NCBI GenBank assembly: GCA_907165275.2
Contig: OU015657.1
Location: 12,423,001 to 12,487,000, forward strand
Direction: 5' to 3'
Source: Zygaena filipendulae
Lineage: Eukaryota > Arthropoda > Insecta > Lepidoptera > Zygaenidae
DNA length: 64,000 bases
The notes beneath the pieces are model-generated. The model was not told where the DNA came from. It saw only the letters and a program-made list of their open reading frames with translations, and searched no databases. Of the stretch, positions 23,292 to 33,042 are shown piece by piece (the first letter of the stretch is position 1; the number at the start of each line of letters is the position of its first letter). Both the position numbers and the translations under genes were made by a program.

Positions 23292-24724
23292 TTTATAACA
23301 AGGATTTAGGCAAAATTTTCTTTTGTTAAAATAACATTGATCCTTTGAAGGGTTAGCGTCACGGTGCATTTTTTCCGAAAAACCTTATACGGGCCCTCAG
23401 ACCGTATCTTTATGTAGGTACTTAAAACCAGCACAATAAAGCCGCGTTGACATCAAAGAGAGAGGCGGCTACTCGTGCCTCTACTCTGTAACGGGTGCGC
23501 GCGCGCCGCCCTTCAAACGGGTCCGGCTGTGAGTTCCGGTAGCGGACCACTCGCTATTTCACAAGGATCTACGATTACGATAGAATAGAAAAGACGCAGG
23601 CTTTTACGAATGTAGGTAAAGACCTGCCCAATACCTTCAAAGGGCTATGTCGAAAAGTATAGTCAAATAGTGCACTTGTGTGTGCGAGAAATAAAAAAAA
23701 TCTAGATTTGTAGGTAATTAATAATTACCTAGATACTCATATATTAATCTTTTTGATTTTACCTATCGAAACTCGAATTTCTAGTATTACCTAATCTTAG
23801 CACTTTAACAAATTTTTGAAGTTTTCAATAACCTTTTTTTGCATACACAGTAATTTAACGCTGCCATATTATGTCCCATTTTTTATGTCTCACTCGTATT
23901 TGCCTGAAAAACTAAAATATCACTCTAATTTCCAGGATGTTCATACGTCTATCGTTTCGTCCATATTTATTAGAATCATACCTACTTAAATATGTAGTTT
24001 TGCAAGAGACTTTATTCAAATACAACTTAGATTCTGTCGTGAGATACGAGTAATGTGTCAGAAGTCTCGATAACTACCAGTCAGTGGCGAATTTTCCCAC
24101 GTCCATTTCTTTTCTTACATCCATGGTTGCAACACGACACATTGCAACGGTGTCGGTACAGTCGCCAACTTTACACGTAGGTACCTGCGTTATAGTGAAG
24201 TAGGTTAAAATTGGGGTAGGATTCGTATAGCCTGATTTGTAATTTTACAAACGTCTGGGTTGCAAAAAGTCAATAATACCTACCCAACGTCTTTGAGGTA
24301 AATATCTGATTTTTATAATTCCTATGATTTGTGGCACATTGAAACCATCAGATTCACAAAAACCCTTTCCAAGAGAAAAGTTTTTGTCAACGGTGGAATT
24401 CTCGCCCCTTATTCAGAAGGCGAGAGCTCAATCCTGGACTTGAAACTACGGATCTTCTCCATTAACCATATACCATTTCAAAACATATACCGAAGGCTTT
24501 TCAGTCTGAAGGAAAACTTTGCTTGTCAAATCTAGTCGCGTATTAAAACCAAAAGCGGGTGTGAACTTCTTTATTCACCACTCTAGGCCCGCGGGGTCTG
24601 ATAGGTGTAAAGACCTGCACTAAGTATAGTGTACTCTAGCGGTTTAGGGTAGGCCTGTGACCTTGCAGTGGCGACATTTTAAATTAATACTGACCAAAAA
24701 TTTGATTTAGCATTAGGTATGATA

Positions 24725-24929
24725 TCTTACTAATATTATAAATGTGAAAGTGTGGATGTTTGGATGTTTAGATGTTTGGATGTTTGTTACTCAATCACGC
24801 AAAAACGGCTAAGCGGATTTGAATGGAATTTGACATGCACGTTGTCAGGGGTACAGAGAAGGACTTTTATCCCGAGATTCCGGCGGGAACTCAGAAATTA
24901 TCGCGGGTGAAACCGCGGGGCACAGCTAG
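24725..24929 (+). mobile_element. Helitron-like element, well preserved
   Basis: 5' A|TCTTACTAATATTATAAATG, block GGTACAGAGAAGGAC, 3' hairpin CGCGGGTGAAACCGCG and CACAGCTAG|T ending 24929. It ends 23 bp from the gypsy element, which inserted in its flank. Confidence 0.8.
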
Positions 24930-24952
24930 TAATAAATAAATATTGTTGATAT

Positions 24953-27305
24953 TGTAACTTTCACCCTCCTTCATCAATTTATGAACAACATCAAAGATGT
25001 TGAACATTTTAATTTTGGCCAATTTCGTCTAATAGTTAGACCCGGTTTTACGTTGTGTTTTAAATGACTCCAGTTCTTTTAGGTTGAGATTCGATTCCGT
25101 CCTCATCCTATCCGCATTATTATAATGGGTCGAGGTTGGACTTAGGTATTAATTGAATAAAACAACCATCAATTAATTTGACATTTTATTTTAATATTCG
25201 TGCATAATATTTCTGTAAGAAATATTTATATTTAGTACACCCAACTGCGTTTGAGTTGGGTGACATTCGATCTTTATATGAACTCGCTCTACACGAACGG
25301 TTCTATTTTTAACTGCGAGACTACACTGTACATTTATTTAACGTCTGTGCGTTAATAGTGTTGTTAGCCCGGAAGCAGAGAGGCTCCAAAGACGGTATCC
25401 TTATTACAGTGGTACACATAATCACTAACTTACGTCTATCGACGTTAGTAGTGTTCGGATTCTGAGATAGGAATATGATGCTCATAGAACACCTCCCATA
25501 CGATGTTTATTATAATCAACTTGATATTCCAATAGGAATATTTACAATGGCTCTCACTACATAACAAGTTTATTATATAGCGAGAGGTGGAATAGCCCCG
25601 TCCTGCGCTACCCACGGTGATGGTCATCCGCCTGCTCATAAGCAGTTACCACCCCCCCCCACCTGTGTTGCACAAGGTAGAGAGTTCTCCAAATATGTAT
25701 AACCGACATCCGTTAGAGGATGAATCAGCTATATGAGACTGTACGTCCCGTATCAGCAGCAATCGTTGGAGGTCATAATTCGGCGGTGCCGAGACCCCTG
25801 GGTACGTGTCAGCCCGAAGACCGAGGCCGTAATGCGGATAGTACCGCGACCTCAACACCATCCCAATAATTCAAATATAAGTGTATGAGACCAGTCTCGC
25901 CGGACATCATAACTTCAGTCGGTCAATTTGTGTTATAGTAGCTACACGTAGCTAAGGCCGAAGCCCAATTGATTGGATCACAGCTCGTCCTCGTACAACA
26001 CCCACTCAGCACTCGTTTATTTTGATAAACAAGTCGTGTTGAAAAACACAACTGTTTACCGAGATCAAGCGTTAACGACTAGGTCGTCCACAGCCGATCC
26101 CATAGTCTCTGCACAACGTAACAAAGTCACAAAGCGCATTGACTATAATTATTATGTTTGTAAAAAAAAGAAAGTAATGTTATCTTGAAAGAAGAGCGTT
26201 CAACACTCCCTTGGTGTAGGAAGCGATCCCGCGTCTCCAGTCAGCCGCATAGTCGATGATAGTTTTTGAATAACACGGAAGGCGTAGTTATTCAATAGAC
26301 AAGATACAATACGTGCACAACGAAACCCGTCACGGCGAAGACAACTCAAGGCGCGGATTTTTACCTCTCCACGTTATCTTACGCTCGCGACGCGCGACGT
26401 CTAACCGCTCAGGATTAGAGTTCATCGTCGTTGTAAATTCCAATAAATTGAAAATACACGTATGCATCGAGCCGATAAGATGTGATGAATTATAATTTAA
26501 TAACAATAAAATTACAATCCATACACACCGAAAGCCTTCCTCATAATAATATTTGTCTTCGCACAAGATATCCTAACGGACGTCGAGCGCGTTGACAAGG
26601 CTTTCGTACAGAGCGACAAGTCACTAAGTACGTAAGCTCGTTCGAACTCCCAACTACATCATCTTTATTGTGAAAGTGGTCGTCGGCATTCTCATCTTAG
26701 ACCTTCACGTGAGACTCCAATATAATTTAGATTTGTATAATAATACAATATCTGTATACGAGCTACCACCAAACTCGTTTGTCAACACTCTATGTTAACT
26801 TAATATTTAGATAAGCATAATAATGCAAATCTATATTCGAGCCACCACCAAACTCGTTTAACAACATTTAATGTTGTATACGCGACGCGCTCTACGCGCG
26901 ACGCGTAGCCTCTCGACTCGCTCGTCCGCCCGCCGCGCGATGCCACTTCACGTCTCAGCCGCCCGCGTGGATACTGGCGGTGCGTTCACGTCTCGTTTGA
27001 GAGGGGTATGCGGGGGGTTGGGGGGTACAAGTCGATATCACCGTTACATCTGAAACCAAGCACACGGTTAATATACCTTATTATAAACATTTTATTTCAT
27101 ATGAATAATTACTTTATTCATTTTAGTTTATGAATTATACATCAATAATCATACAAAATTTAGATTGTGAGTTTATCAACTCGCAATACTTTAAATATAT
27201 TTCAACTTAAGTTTTATAGTGTATTATATCATAATACATTATACATATATCTTTAAAATGCTTTTTCGAATATAAATAAATTTTTAAGCCTCATAGGGCG
27301 TCACA
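24953..27305 (-). repeat. 3' LTR of the gypsy element
   Basis: 2,353 bp, offset exactly 8,090 from the 5' LTR. Differences seen by eye: 25167 C/T, 25313 C/G, 25707 C/T. It contains a 9-bp-stem hairpin (25238-25262), a C9-10 run near 25651, two 70-bp direct repeats (26726-26795, 26806-26875) and a CpG-rich stretch (26876-27030). The short frames inside it occur identically in the other LTR and are not genes. Confidence 0.95.
26726..26875. repeat. two ~70-bp direct repeats in U3, 80-bp period (mirrored in the 5' LTR at 34816-34965)
   Basis: Both units start TTTAG and share GAGCYACCACCAAACTCGTT and a closing ATGTT. In U3 such duplications often act as enhancer units; here this is inference. Confidence 0.7.
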
Positions 27306-27939
27306 ATCCCCCCCCAAAGTTTTATGAAACACTGAGTAATAAAACTTTCTAAGTTATTTTCGCCTCTTAATTATACCATAAATTTATTATTTTTTTGGGA
27401 AGCAGCCGCCCCAACACCCCTCCAACCACATTCAATCGTTCACCAATAAGGTGATGTGGAATGGCGATGTGTTTGTTATGGTATTAATTAGTTTTGCTAG
27501 ATCTCATATAGTTATGCTTTATCGCATAATAGGCGATTAAAGTATGTTTGTTATATCAAGACATCTTTTGGTTTTTGAACCAATATATATTGTTTAACTG
27601 ATTGAATGTGATTGAGCCACTTCTCCCTGACCCAATTTATTTTCTATGTCTTTATTCACTTAAAATAATTATCACAATTATTTATGTACATTCGAATCAA
27701 CAATATTTACAATCTTAAGATACAATCTTAATGATTAGTTCCTTCTTACAATATTATTAACAATCATATCAGGGTACAATCTTAATAATATTTATTACAT
27801 CGAATCAACAACATCAACAATCATAAGATACAATCTTAATGATTATTATTTCGAATCAACAACATTATTTACATATTAACAACCATCTTAAACATTAAAA
27901 ATGTTTACATTATTATCGGACCTTCGGGGTAGTCCTTTA
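27306..27939 (-). other. 3' non-coding region of the gypsy element with PPT
   Basis: A G9 run on the minus strand (27308-27316) two bases from the LTR is the probable polypurine tract. Upstream of it are 45-bp repeats at 27693-27737 and 27801-27845 and a partial third at 27852-27891 (each starting CGAATCAACAA and mostly containing ACAATCTTAATGATTA). No env or other frame is present. Confidence 0.75.
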
Positions 27940-30900
27940 TTATTTATAATATTTGTACAAGTGAATAGCATTATAATTGCCTTTAAGGTTATCAGTGTTC
28001 ACGTCTTGTAGAGTATAAACATTATTGAAAGGCACGGCGGCCACTCTGTATGGACCTTCATACAAAAATTCAAACTTTTTTGTCTCTTTACGCCCTTTAA
28101 CGGACCTGTTATCTCTACGTATTTTTACTAAGTCACCAATTTGAAATACAATTAATTTATGACTCTTGTCATATTTCGTGCGTCGTACATTACTAGCACT
28201 TTTTAAATTCTCTCGAACTTGAGTCCTGATATCGTGTAAATTTAAGGGTTTTCTATTGATCATGAGCTTCTCATCAAATGATAATTTATTTGGTTCACCG
28301 TACATAACTTCACACGGAGTGAAGCCTATACTGTCATGAAAACTATTGTTATATAACTCTTCTAAAGTCGGTATTATATTAGGCCAAGACTTATGATTCG
28401 AACCACAATAGGTTCTAAACAATCTACCCAACTCTCTGTTTACTCTTTCAACTGTATTCGGTCTAGGATTCCTCACAGTGGTATATATAGCTTTGATGCC
28501 CAACTCTTTCACGCCATCTCTCCACACATTACTTATAAATTGCTTTCCATTGTCAGTCATTATAGTTTTCGGTTTTATAATCTCTGAAAAGTGTTTTAGT
28601 TTAGATAAAACACTTCTGCCGGTGGCATCTTTCATCGGGTATAACTTTATAAATTTACTGAATGTGTCCTGAAAGACTATTATGAATTTCAGCCCGAGGG
28701 TTCCTGCTGGTAGCGGTCCGTATATATCTGCCATTACAATGTCTCCAATGTCTTTAGACAATATCGACTGACAGGGTCCAACATATTTAATATTCTCGCT
28801 CTTTGACATTTGGCATACATGACATGTTTTAATCCTCTTTCTCACATCTCTAGTAAGCGCATGCCAATAAAATCTATCTTTAATATATTTTACAACTTTA
28901 TAAGCACCTTGATGCCCCATTTCAAGGTGTACTTGATCGATTATATCGTTAATTAAGATTTTTGGAAGATATATGACTTCCTTGCTCGTCTCAATTGAAC
29001 TATAATACAAAATGTTGTTTCGTAATTTACATCGCAATATAATTCTATCTGATCTACTTTGTGCCACACTCACGCTTCCCAGACGTTCTTTAATTGCGCT
29101 GATATCAGCGTCTAACGATTGTAGTTCAGATAATCGGTTCAATTTTTCTTTGAGCTCAACATTTTCAGTAGTTTCTGTATATAATATCTCGAAGCATATA
29201 CCCCTATCTTCCTGTATATGCTTGCCCTCAGGCAAATATCTCGATAATATATCAGCAACTAAATTTTGTTTTCCTGTTATGTGTTCTACTTTATAATTAA
29301 ACTGTTCCAAATAAAGTATCCAACGCGTTACTCTACTGTTATAAAGCTTCCAATTCTTCACGAATATCAAAGCTTTATGATCAGTTTTAATCGTCAACTG
29401 TGCACCTCTTAGATATGTTTCAAACTTTTTTATACAACTTATTATTGCATAAAATTCTTGTTCAGTTACTGTCCAGTTTAATTCTGGTCCTTTTAATGTC
29501 TTACTGTGGTATCCTAAAATTTTCATTTCGTTATTATTGTCCAATTGATAGAGCACACCAGCCAATCCAATGCCCGAACAATCAGTTTGTAAGTAATACG
29601 GTTTATTAAAATCCGGATGGTGTAACATCACGGTTTTTATAAATCTTTCTTTTAATCGATCAAATGCACCTTGTTCCTCAGAACCCCAAGTCCATGATTG
29701 ATCTTTCTTTAATAGTTTACACAATGGTACGATCAAATTGCTATAATCATGTATAAATCTTCGATAAAAATTACAGAGCCCCAAAAACGCTCTTAATTGC
29801 TTTACTTTCTTAGGTTTTGGAAATTCTCTTATACTCTTTAACTTGTCTGGATCTGTTTGTATCCCTTCAGTGGATATTATGAACCCCAACATCTTAATCT
29901 CTTTACATATAAATTCACATTTTTGCAAGTTACAGGTCATACCCGCTTCATACAGTTTGCCAAGGACCGTCTGTATATGTTCGAAGTGTAAATCCAACGT
30001 TCCAGTTGTGATAATTGCCAAGTCATCTAAGTAATTCACACAGAACTCTCTTACTTCCGGACCCAATATCTTGTCCATTGCACGACTGAAACTTCCCACT
30101 GAAGTCTTCAATCCTTGTGGTAGTACATTGTAAACATACGACTTTCCATTGAAGGTGAACCCTGTGTATTTTCTACTTTCTTTACAAATCGGTATTTGAA
30201 AGTATGCATTATTTAAGTCGATAGTGGTTATATATTTCGCACCATGAAATGAATTCAAAACGTCCAATTGCATTGGAGGTTTTTCAGTTTCGCCAATCAT
30301 CTTTTTGTTTATGCCTCTAGCATCTAATAAGACTCTTATAGAGCCGTCTTTTTTCAATGTGAATGTTAACGGACTACTGTATGGTGTTGACATTCTTGTT
30401 ATAATACCATTACTCTCCATCTCATCCAACTTCGATTGAAGTTTCGCCCTGTAGGCGTATGGTATAGGGTAAGATCTGTTTACAATAGGAAGCTCATCGA
30501 CCATCTCTATCTTATGTTCGTAGCAATTCGCTCGTCCTAGTTGTTCGGAGAACATAGAAGCATAAGATTTTAGAACAACTTTTAAAGTCTCTCTATTTTT
30601 AGTGTTTAAGTCGCAACCAATTTTTATATTATTAAAAATACTTTCAAAACTTGAGAAATCAATTTTGCATATTGCTACAATATTCCTCTTGAACAACTCT
30701 ATAAAATATTCTTTTGCATCTTTAGTTATATACATTCCAGTTTTATCAGTACTTAAATCTATGATGGCCCTATTCATCCTTAGCCAATCAAAACCAATAA
30801 TACAAGATCTTACTAATTTAGGCACAATTAAGAAACTTGTTTCAATAATTAAATCGTTAAATCTCACAGGCAACAATACTATCTGTTGTATTTTAGAGCT

Positions 30901-31326
30901 CTTTTGTCCGAGGACACCTCTTATTTGAATCGCTTTTACAGGCATAGTAGCTAAATTCTGATTTTTCTTTGCAATTTCGATCCAGAGCTCTTCTGATATA
31001 CAGGTAATATCGCTCCCTGTGTCCAGGAGAGCCTCTATCTCAAAATTGAATATATTTATTACAACTTCACTTTTAAAATTTTCTAGTACTTCAATTTCTC
31101 TCTGAGATTCATTTAAAACAGACTTAACATTAAGTTCTGAGATAATGACTCCCTGTTGTAACATGTCTTGTCTATTCTGTAAATGTTTTACAAAGTTGTA
31201 CTTCATATTATTAAACTCATAGCCTAACCCCTCTTTGTGAGTTTGACCATTTAGTTCGATAGGTTTGTAGAGTCCTTGAGAATTTTTTCCTAACTTCTCG
31301 CCTGGGCGCCACCCCATGCTCTTCAT
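27940..31326 (-). CDS. pol: Ty3/gypsy Pol polyprotein (G-patch, PR, RT, RNase H, integrase)
   Basis: The replication polyprotein has 1,128 residues from the first ATG. Residues 4-37 form a G-patch-like glycine motif (MGWRPGEKLG ...GLGY). The aspartic protease has LLDTGS at 101-106 and IIGFDW at 176-181. RT has catalytic D370 in TTIDLNNAYF and YLDD at 432-435. RNase H has D582, E622, D649 and D692. Integrase has a zinc-binding H800/H805/C835/C838 and a catalytic triad D867, D925, E960. A GPYRV motif lies at 1091-1095. All catalytic residues I would expect are present and there is no stop. The frame is open for 22 further codons upstream of the ATG, up to a slippery site in gag, so Pol is probably made as a Gag-Pol fusion by -1 frameshifting; initiation at the ATG is the alternative. 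Confidence 0.95.
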   Translation of the reverse strand: MKSMGWRPGEKLGKNSQGLYKPIELNGQTHKEGLGYEFNNMKYNFVKHLQNRQDMLQQGVIISELNVKSVLNESQREIEVLENFKSEVVINIFNFEIEALLDTGSDITCISEELWIEIAKKNQNLATMPVKAIQIRGVLGQKSSKIQQIVLLPVRFNDLIIETSFLIVPKLVRSCIIGFDWLRMNRAIIDLSTDKTGMYITKDAKEYFIELFKRNIVAICKIDFSSFESIFNNIKIGCDLNTKNRETLKVVLKSYASMFSEQLGRANCYEHKIEMVDELPIVNRSYPIPYAYRAKLQSKLDEMESNGIITRMSTPYSSPLTFTLKKDGSIRVLLDARGINKKMIGETEKPPMQLDVLNSFHGAKYITTIDLNNAYFQIPICKESRKYTGFTFNGKSYVYNVLPQGLKTSVGSFSRAMDKILGPEVREFCVNYLDDLAIITTGTLDLHFEHIQTVLGKLYEAGMTCNLQKCEFICKEIKMLGFIISTEGIQTDPDKLKSIREFPKPKKVKQLRAFLGLCNFYRRFIHDYSNLIVPLCKLLKKDQSWTWGSEEQGAFDRLKERFIKTVMLHHPDFNKPYYLQTDCSGIGLAGVLYQLDNNNEMKILGYHSKTLKGPELNWTVTEQEFYAIISCIKKFETYLRGAQLTIKTDHKALIFVKNWKLYNSRVTRWILYLEQFNYKVEHITGKQNLVADILSRYLPEGKHIQEDRGICFEILYTETTENVELKEKLNRLSELQSLDADISAIKERLGSVSVAQSRSDRIILRCKLRNNILYYSSIETSKEVIYLPKILINDIIDQVHLEMGHQGAYKVVKYIKDRFYWHALTRDVRKRIKTCHVCQMSKSENIKYVGPCQSILSKDIGDIVMADIYGPLPAGTLGLKFIIVFQDTFSKFIKLYPMKDATGRSVLSKLKHFSEIIKPKTIMTDNGKQFISNVWRDGVKELGIKAIYTTVRNPRPNTVERVNRELGRLFRTYCGSNHKSWPNIIPTLEELYNNSFHDSIGFTPCEVMYGEPNKLSFDEKLMINRKPLNLHDIRTQVRENLKSASNVRRTKYDKSHKLIVFQIGDLVKIRRDNRSVKGRKETKKFEFLYEGPYRVAAVPFNNVYTLQDVNTDNLKGNYNAIHLYKYYK

Positions 31327-31340
31327 AATTTCGAACCCTC

Positions 31341-31398
31341 GGTTCCTTACACTGCCGACTGCAACCGGAACCCTCTTCGCAGTCTTTAGTTGTTTAAA
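31341..31398 (-). promoter_or_regulatory. programmed -1 frameshift signal: TTTAAAC plus predicted H-type pseudoknot
   Basis: The slippery heptamer T TTA AAC (31398-31392) is in the gag frame, two codons before the stop. After a 7-nt spacer, GACTGC (31384-31379) can pair with GCAGTC (31362-31357). Inside that loop GGTTCC (31372-31367) can pair with downstream GGAACC (31346-31341). Loops are 6, 4 and 10 nt. The -1 frame is then open into pol. Confidence 0.75.
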
Positions 31399-32375
31399 GG
31401 TGCGGTGCCTTCACTCTCCCGCTCCTCTTCTAAATTGCCCGATGTCACTGTCGACGTCGGTTTTGTTTCACTAGGTTTTCGCCACTCTTTGCGGTATTTA
31501 TTTTGAAAATCCTTTTTCCAATTTTCATTAATATTCTTGTTGCTTTTTTGAAATTTCACAGGTTGTTGCCTTTCCTCCGCTCTATTATCATCCAAAGCCC
31601 TGAGGAATTTTGTTACCTCAGCAATTGTCTGACTCTTAGACCAGAACCATAAATCTTGTACATTAGTTGGAAAGTGTTTGATTATATCGGACACCAGATC
31701 CTCCTCTGGTATTTGTCTTGTAAGCATTTTTGCTTGCCCTACGAGCTTTATAAAATGATCGGACATTTTCGGACATTTTTCCCCGTTCCATTTGTTATAC
31801 GCAATCTCTCTACGTATTTTGTCTTGCTCGGGTTTTCCCCAATAAGTTTCGAGAAATTCTCGTTTAAAATCATTAAAACTATACCATGAATCTTTATAAA
31901 TTCGGGCCCACGCCTTTGCCTCCGCCTTAAGACACTCAATAGCAATCTGTACCTCTCGTCCTTTCACATCACGTCTCTTTTCAAGATACGTTTCTAGGTC
32001 CTCGATAAAAGTAACCGGATGCCCCTTCTCCGGGTTACTGAATTTAGGTTTTTCGTGTTGTAAACTCGATATATCGCTTACATATATGACTTTCTCTTGA
32101 ACTTCCGGCTCTGAACTCTCAATTGTAACCTCTTGAGGTACATCTTCCTTTTCAGATGGCCGCTTAAGCTCTTGTTCGAGAACTTCAATTTTGTTTTGTA
32201 ACCGTCGAGTAGTTCGTTTGAACAACTTGTACAAACGATCATACTTTGTTTCGTTATCAGGTACCTCCTTTTCTCTGCCTTCGCGCCGCCTTTTACGCTG
32301 TGGCTGTACATTTTCTATTTCGGTCTCGGCTTCAACAAACTCCGTGGGTCCTTCATTCTCCTTCCTCTTGCCCAT
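31386..32375 (-). CDS. gag: Ty3/gypsy Gag, 329 residues
   Basis: Structural capsid precursor. Residues 1-45 are basic and acidic (QRKRRRE), and 44-70 have a probable coiled coil (DRLYKLFKRTTRRLQNKIEVLEQELK). About 115-235 is a Retrotrans_gag-like capsid segment with the pattern FIEDLETYLEKRR ...AKAWARIYKDSW ...FKREFLETYW ...FIKLVGQAKML. The C-terminal ~80 residues are Lys/Arg/Asn-rich with no CCHC zinc knuckle, so RNA binding would rest on basic residues. The ATG follows the long leader. The stop TAA at 31388-31386 overlaps the frameshift region; pol is in the -1 frame. Confidence 0.9.
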   Translation of the reverse strand: MGKRKENEGPTEFVEAETEIENVQPQRKRRREGREKEVPDNETKYDRLYKLFKRTTRRLQNKIEVLEQELKRPSEKEDVPQEVTIESSEPEVQEKVIYVSDISSLQHEKPKFSNPEKGHPVTFIEDLETYLEKRRDVKGREVQIAIECLKAEAKAWARIYKDSWYSFNDFKREFLETYWGKPEQDKIRREIAYNKWNGEKCPKMSDHFIKLVGQAKMLTRQIPEEDLVSDIIKHFPTNVQDLWFWSKSQTIAEVTKFLRALDDNRAEERQQPVKFQKSNKNINENWKKDFQNKYRKEWRKPSETKPTSTVTSGNLEEERESEGTAPLNN

Positions 32376-33021
32376 CTTTATTTATGCACTGATTCACTAG
32401 ATTAAAGTTATTAAAAATTAAACTAAATCACAAGACAAGTCACTTAACAACTATTACACTTAACAACTATTATGATACAATTAATTTAAGGATCGTCCTT
32501 GCGATGTCAGTAATTCGCTTTTAGCACTGTTAAAATGTCAATAATTGTCTTTACATATCACTTTCACTATTGATGTTACTCGAGATAATGTCTTTTATAC
32601 GTATCACTTTCACTATTGCTGTTACTCAAGATACGTATTTAAATATCACTTTCACTATTAATGTTACTCGAGATATGTATTAATTATCCTTCGGCAATCT
32701 GTAAGAGCATTGCAAGTTAATATTCCCAGCCTCAACACTTATAATGCGGATATTCAGAGTCAGGGTCGAATCTCACAACCTTTCCATTTCACGGACAACA
32801 AATTGTAGGGTGTTACCCCTACGTTATTATGTTTAAATAGCCATGCATTTATTGACCTAGGCCACTTGTATTCATTTCAGTCAACCATGCGATACGCTGT
32901 CGCGGTCGTTTTTATTTATTTGATTCAACCATGCGATTCACTGTCGCGGTCGTTTATTCGTATGTAAGCCAACCTTGCGATGCACTGTCGCGGTCGCTTT
33001 TACATTACTAACTTAGCCATG
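32376..33021 (-). other. repeat-bearing 5' leader of the gypsy element
   Basis: Non-coding, between PBS and gag ATG. Array A: three 33-bp units (32555-32587, 32602-32634, 32643-32675) with ATCACTTTCACTATT and TGTTACTCRAGATA. Array B: three 30-bp units at an exact 44-bp period (32882-32911, 32926-32955, 32970-32999) with CAACCATGCGAT and CTGTCGCGGTCG. Long leader arrays are known as insulators in Drosophila gypsy; here the role is unknown. Confidence 0.85.
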
Positions 33022-33039
33022 ATCCTGGTCACGGCACCA
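33022..33039 (-). other. primer-binding site, complementary to tRNA-His 3' end
   Basis: TGGTGCCGTGACCAGGAT on the minus strand, three bases inside the 5' LTR. It would pair with a tRNA ending ATCCTGGTCACGGCA-CCA, whose acceptor partner GCCGTGA is that of animal tRNA-His(GTG). Confidence 0.8.
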
Positions 33040-33042
33040 AAT

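Larger units (their letters stand above)
22254..24724. other. no gene; foldback, one Helitron and a CpG-rich patch
   Basis: Apart from the listed repeats, 23455-23560 is CpG-rich (GTGCGCGCGCGCCGCCC) with a donor-like GTGAGT near 23530. This might be a promoter or non-coding first exon but nothing confirms it. Confidence 0.35.

Noticed and set aside
25445..27053. Several 60-78 codon frames, repeated identically at 33535-35143
   Set aside because: They lie in the two LTRs; duplication is due to the LTRs, and none shows a domain.
27306..27939. Possible envelope gene between pol and 3' LTR
   Set aside because: The stretch is AT-rich and has no open frame; not an errantivirus-type element as seen.
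28393..30928. Plus-strand frames of 60-108 codons across pol
   Set aside because: Antisense shadows of a 1,128-codon frame with intact catalytic motifs.
32882..32999. Regularly spaced repeats that resemble a CRISPR array
   Set aside because: Only three units, short 14-nt similar spacers, in a retrotransposon leader of a eukaryotic genome.
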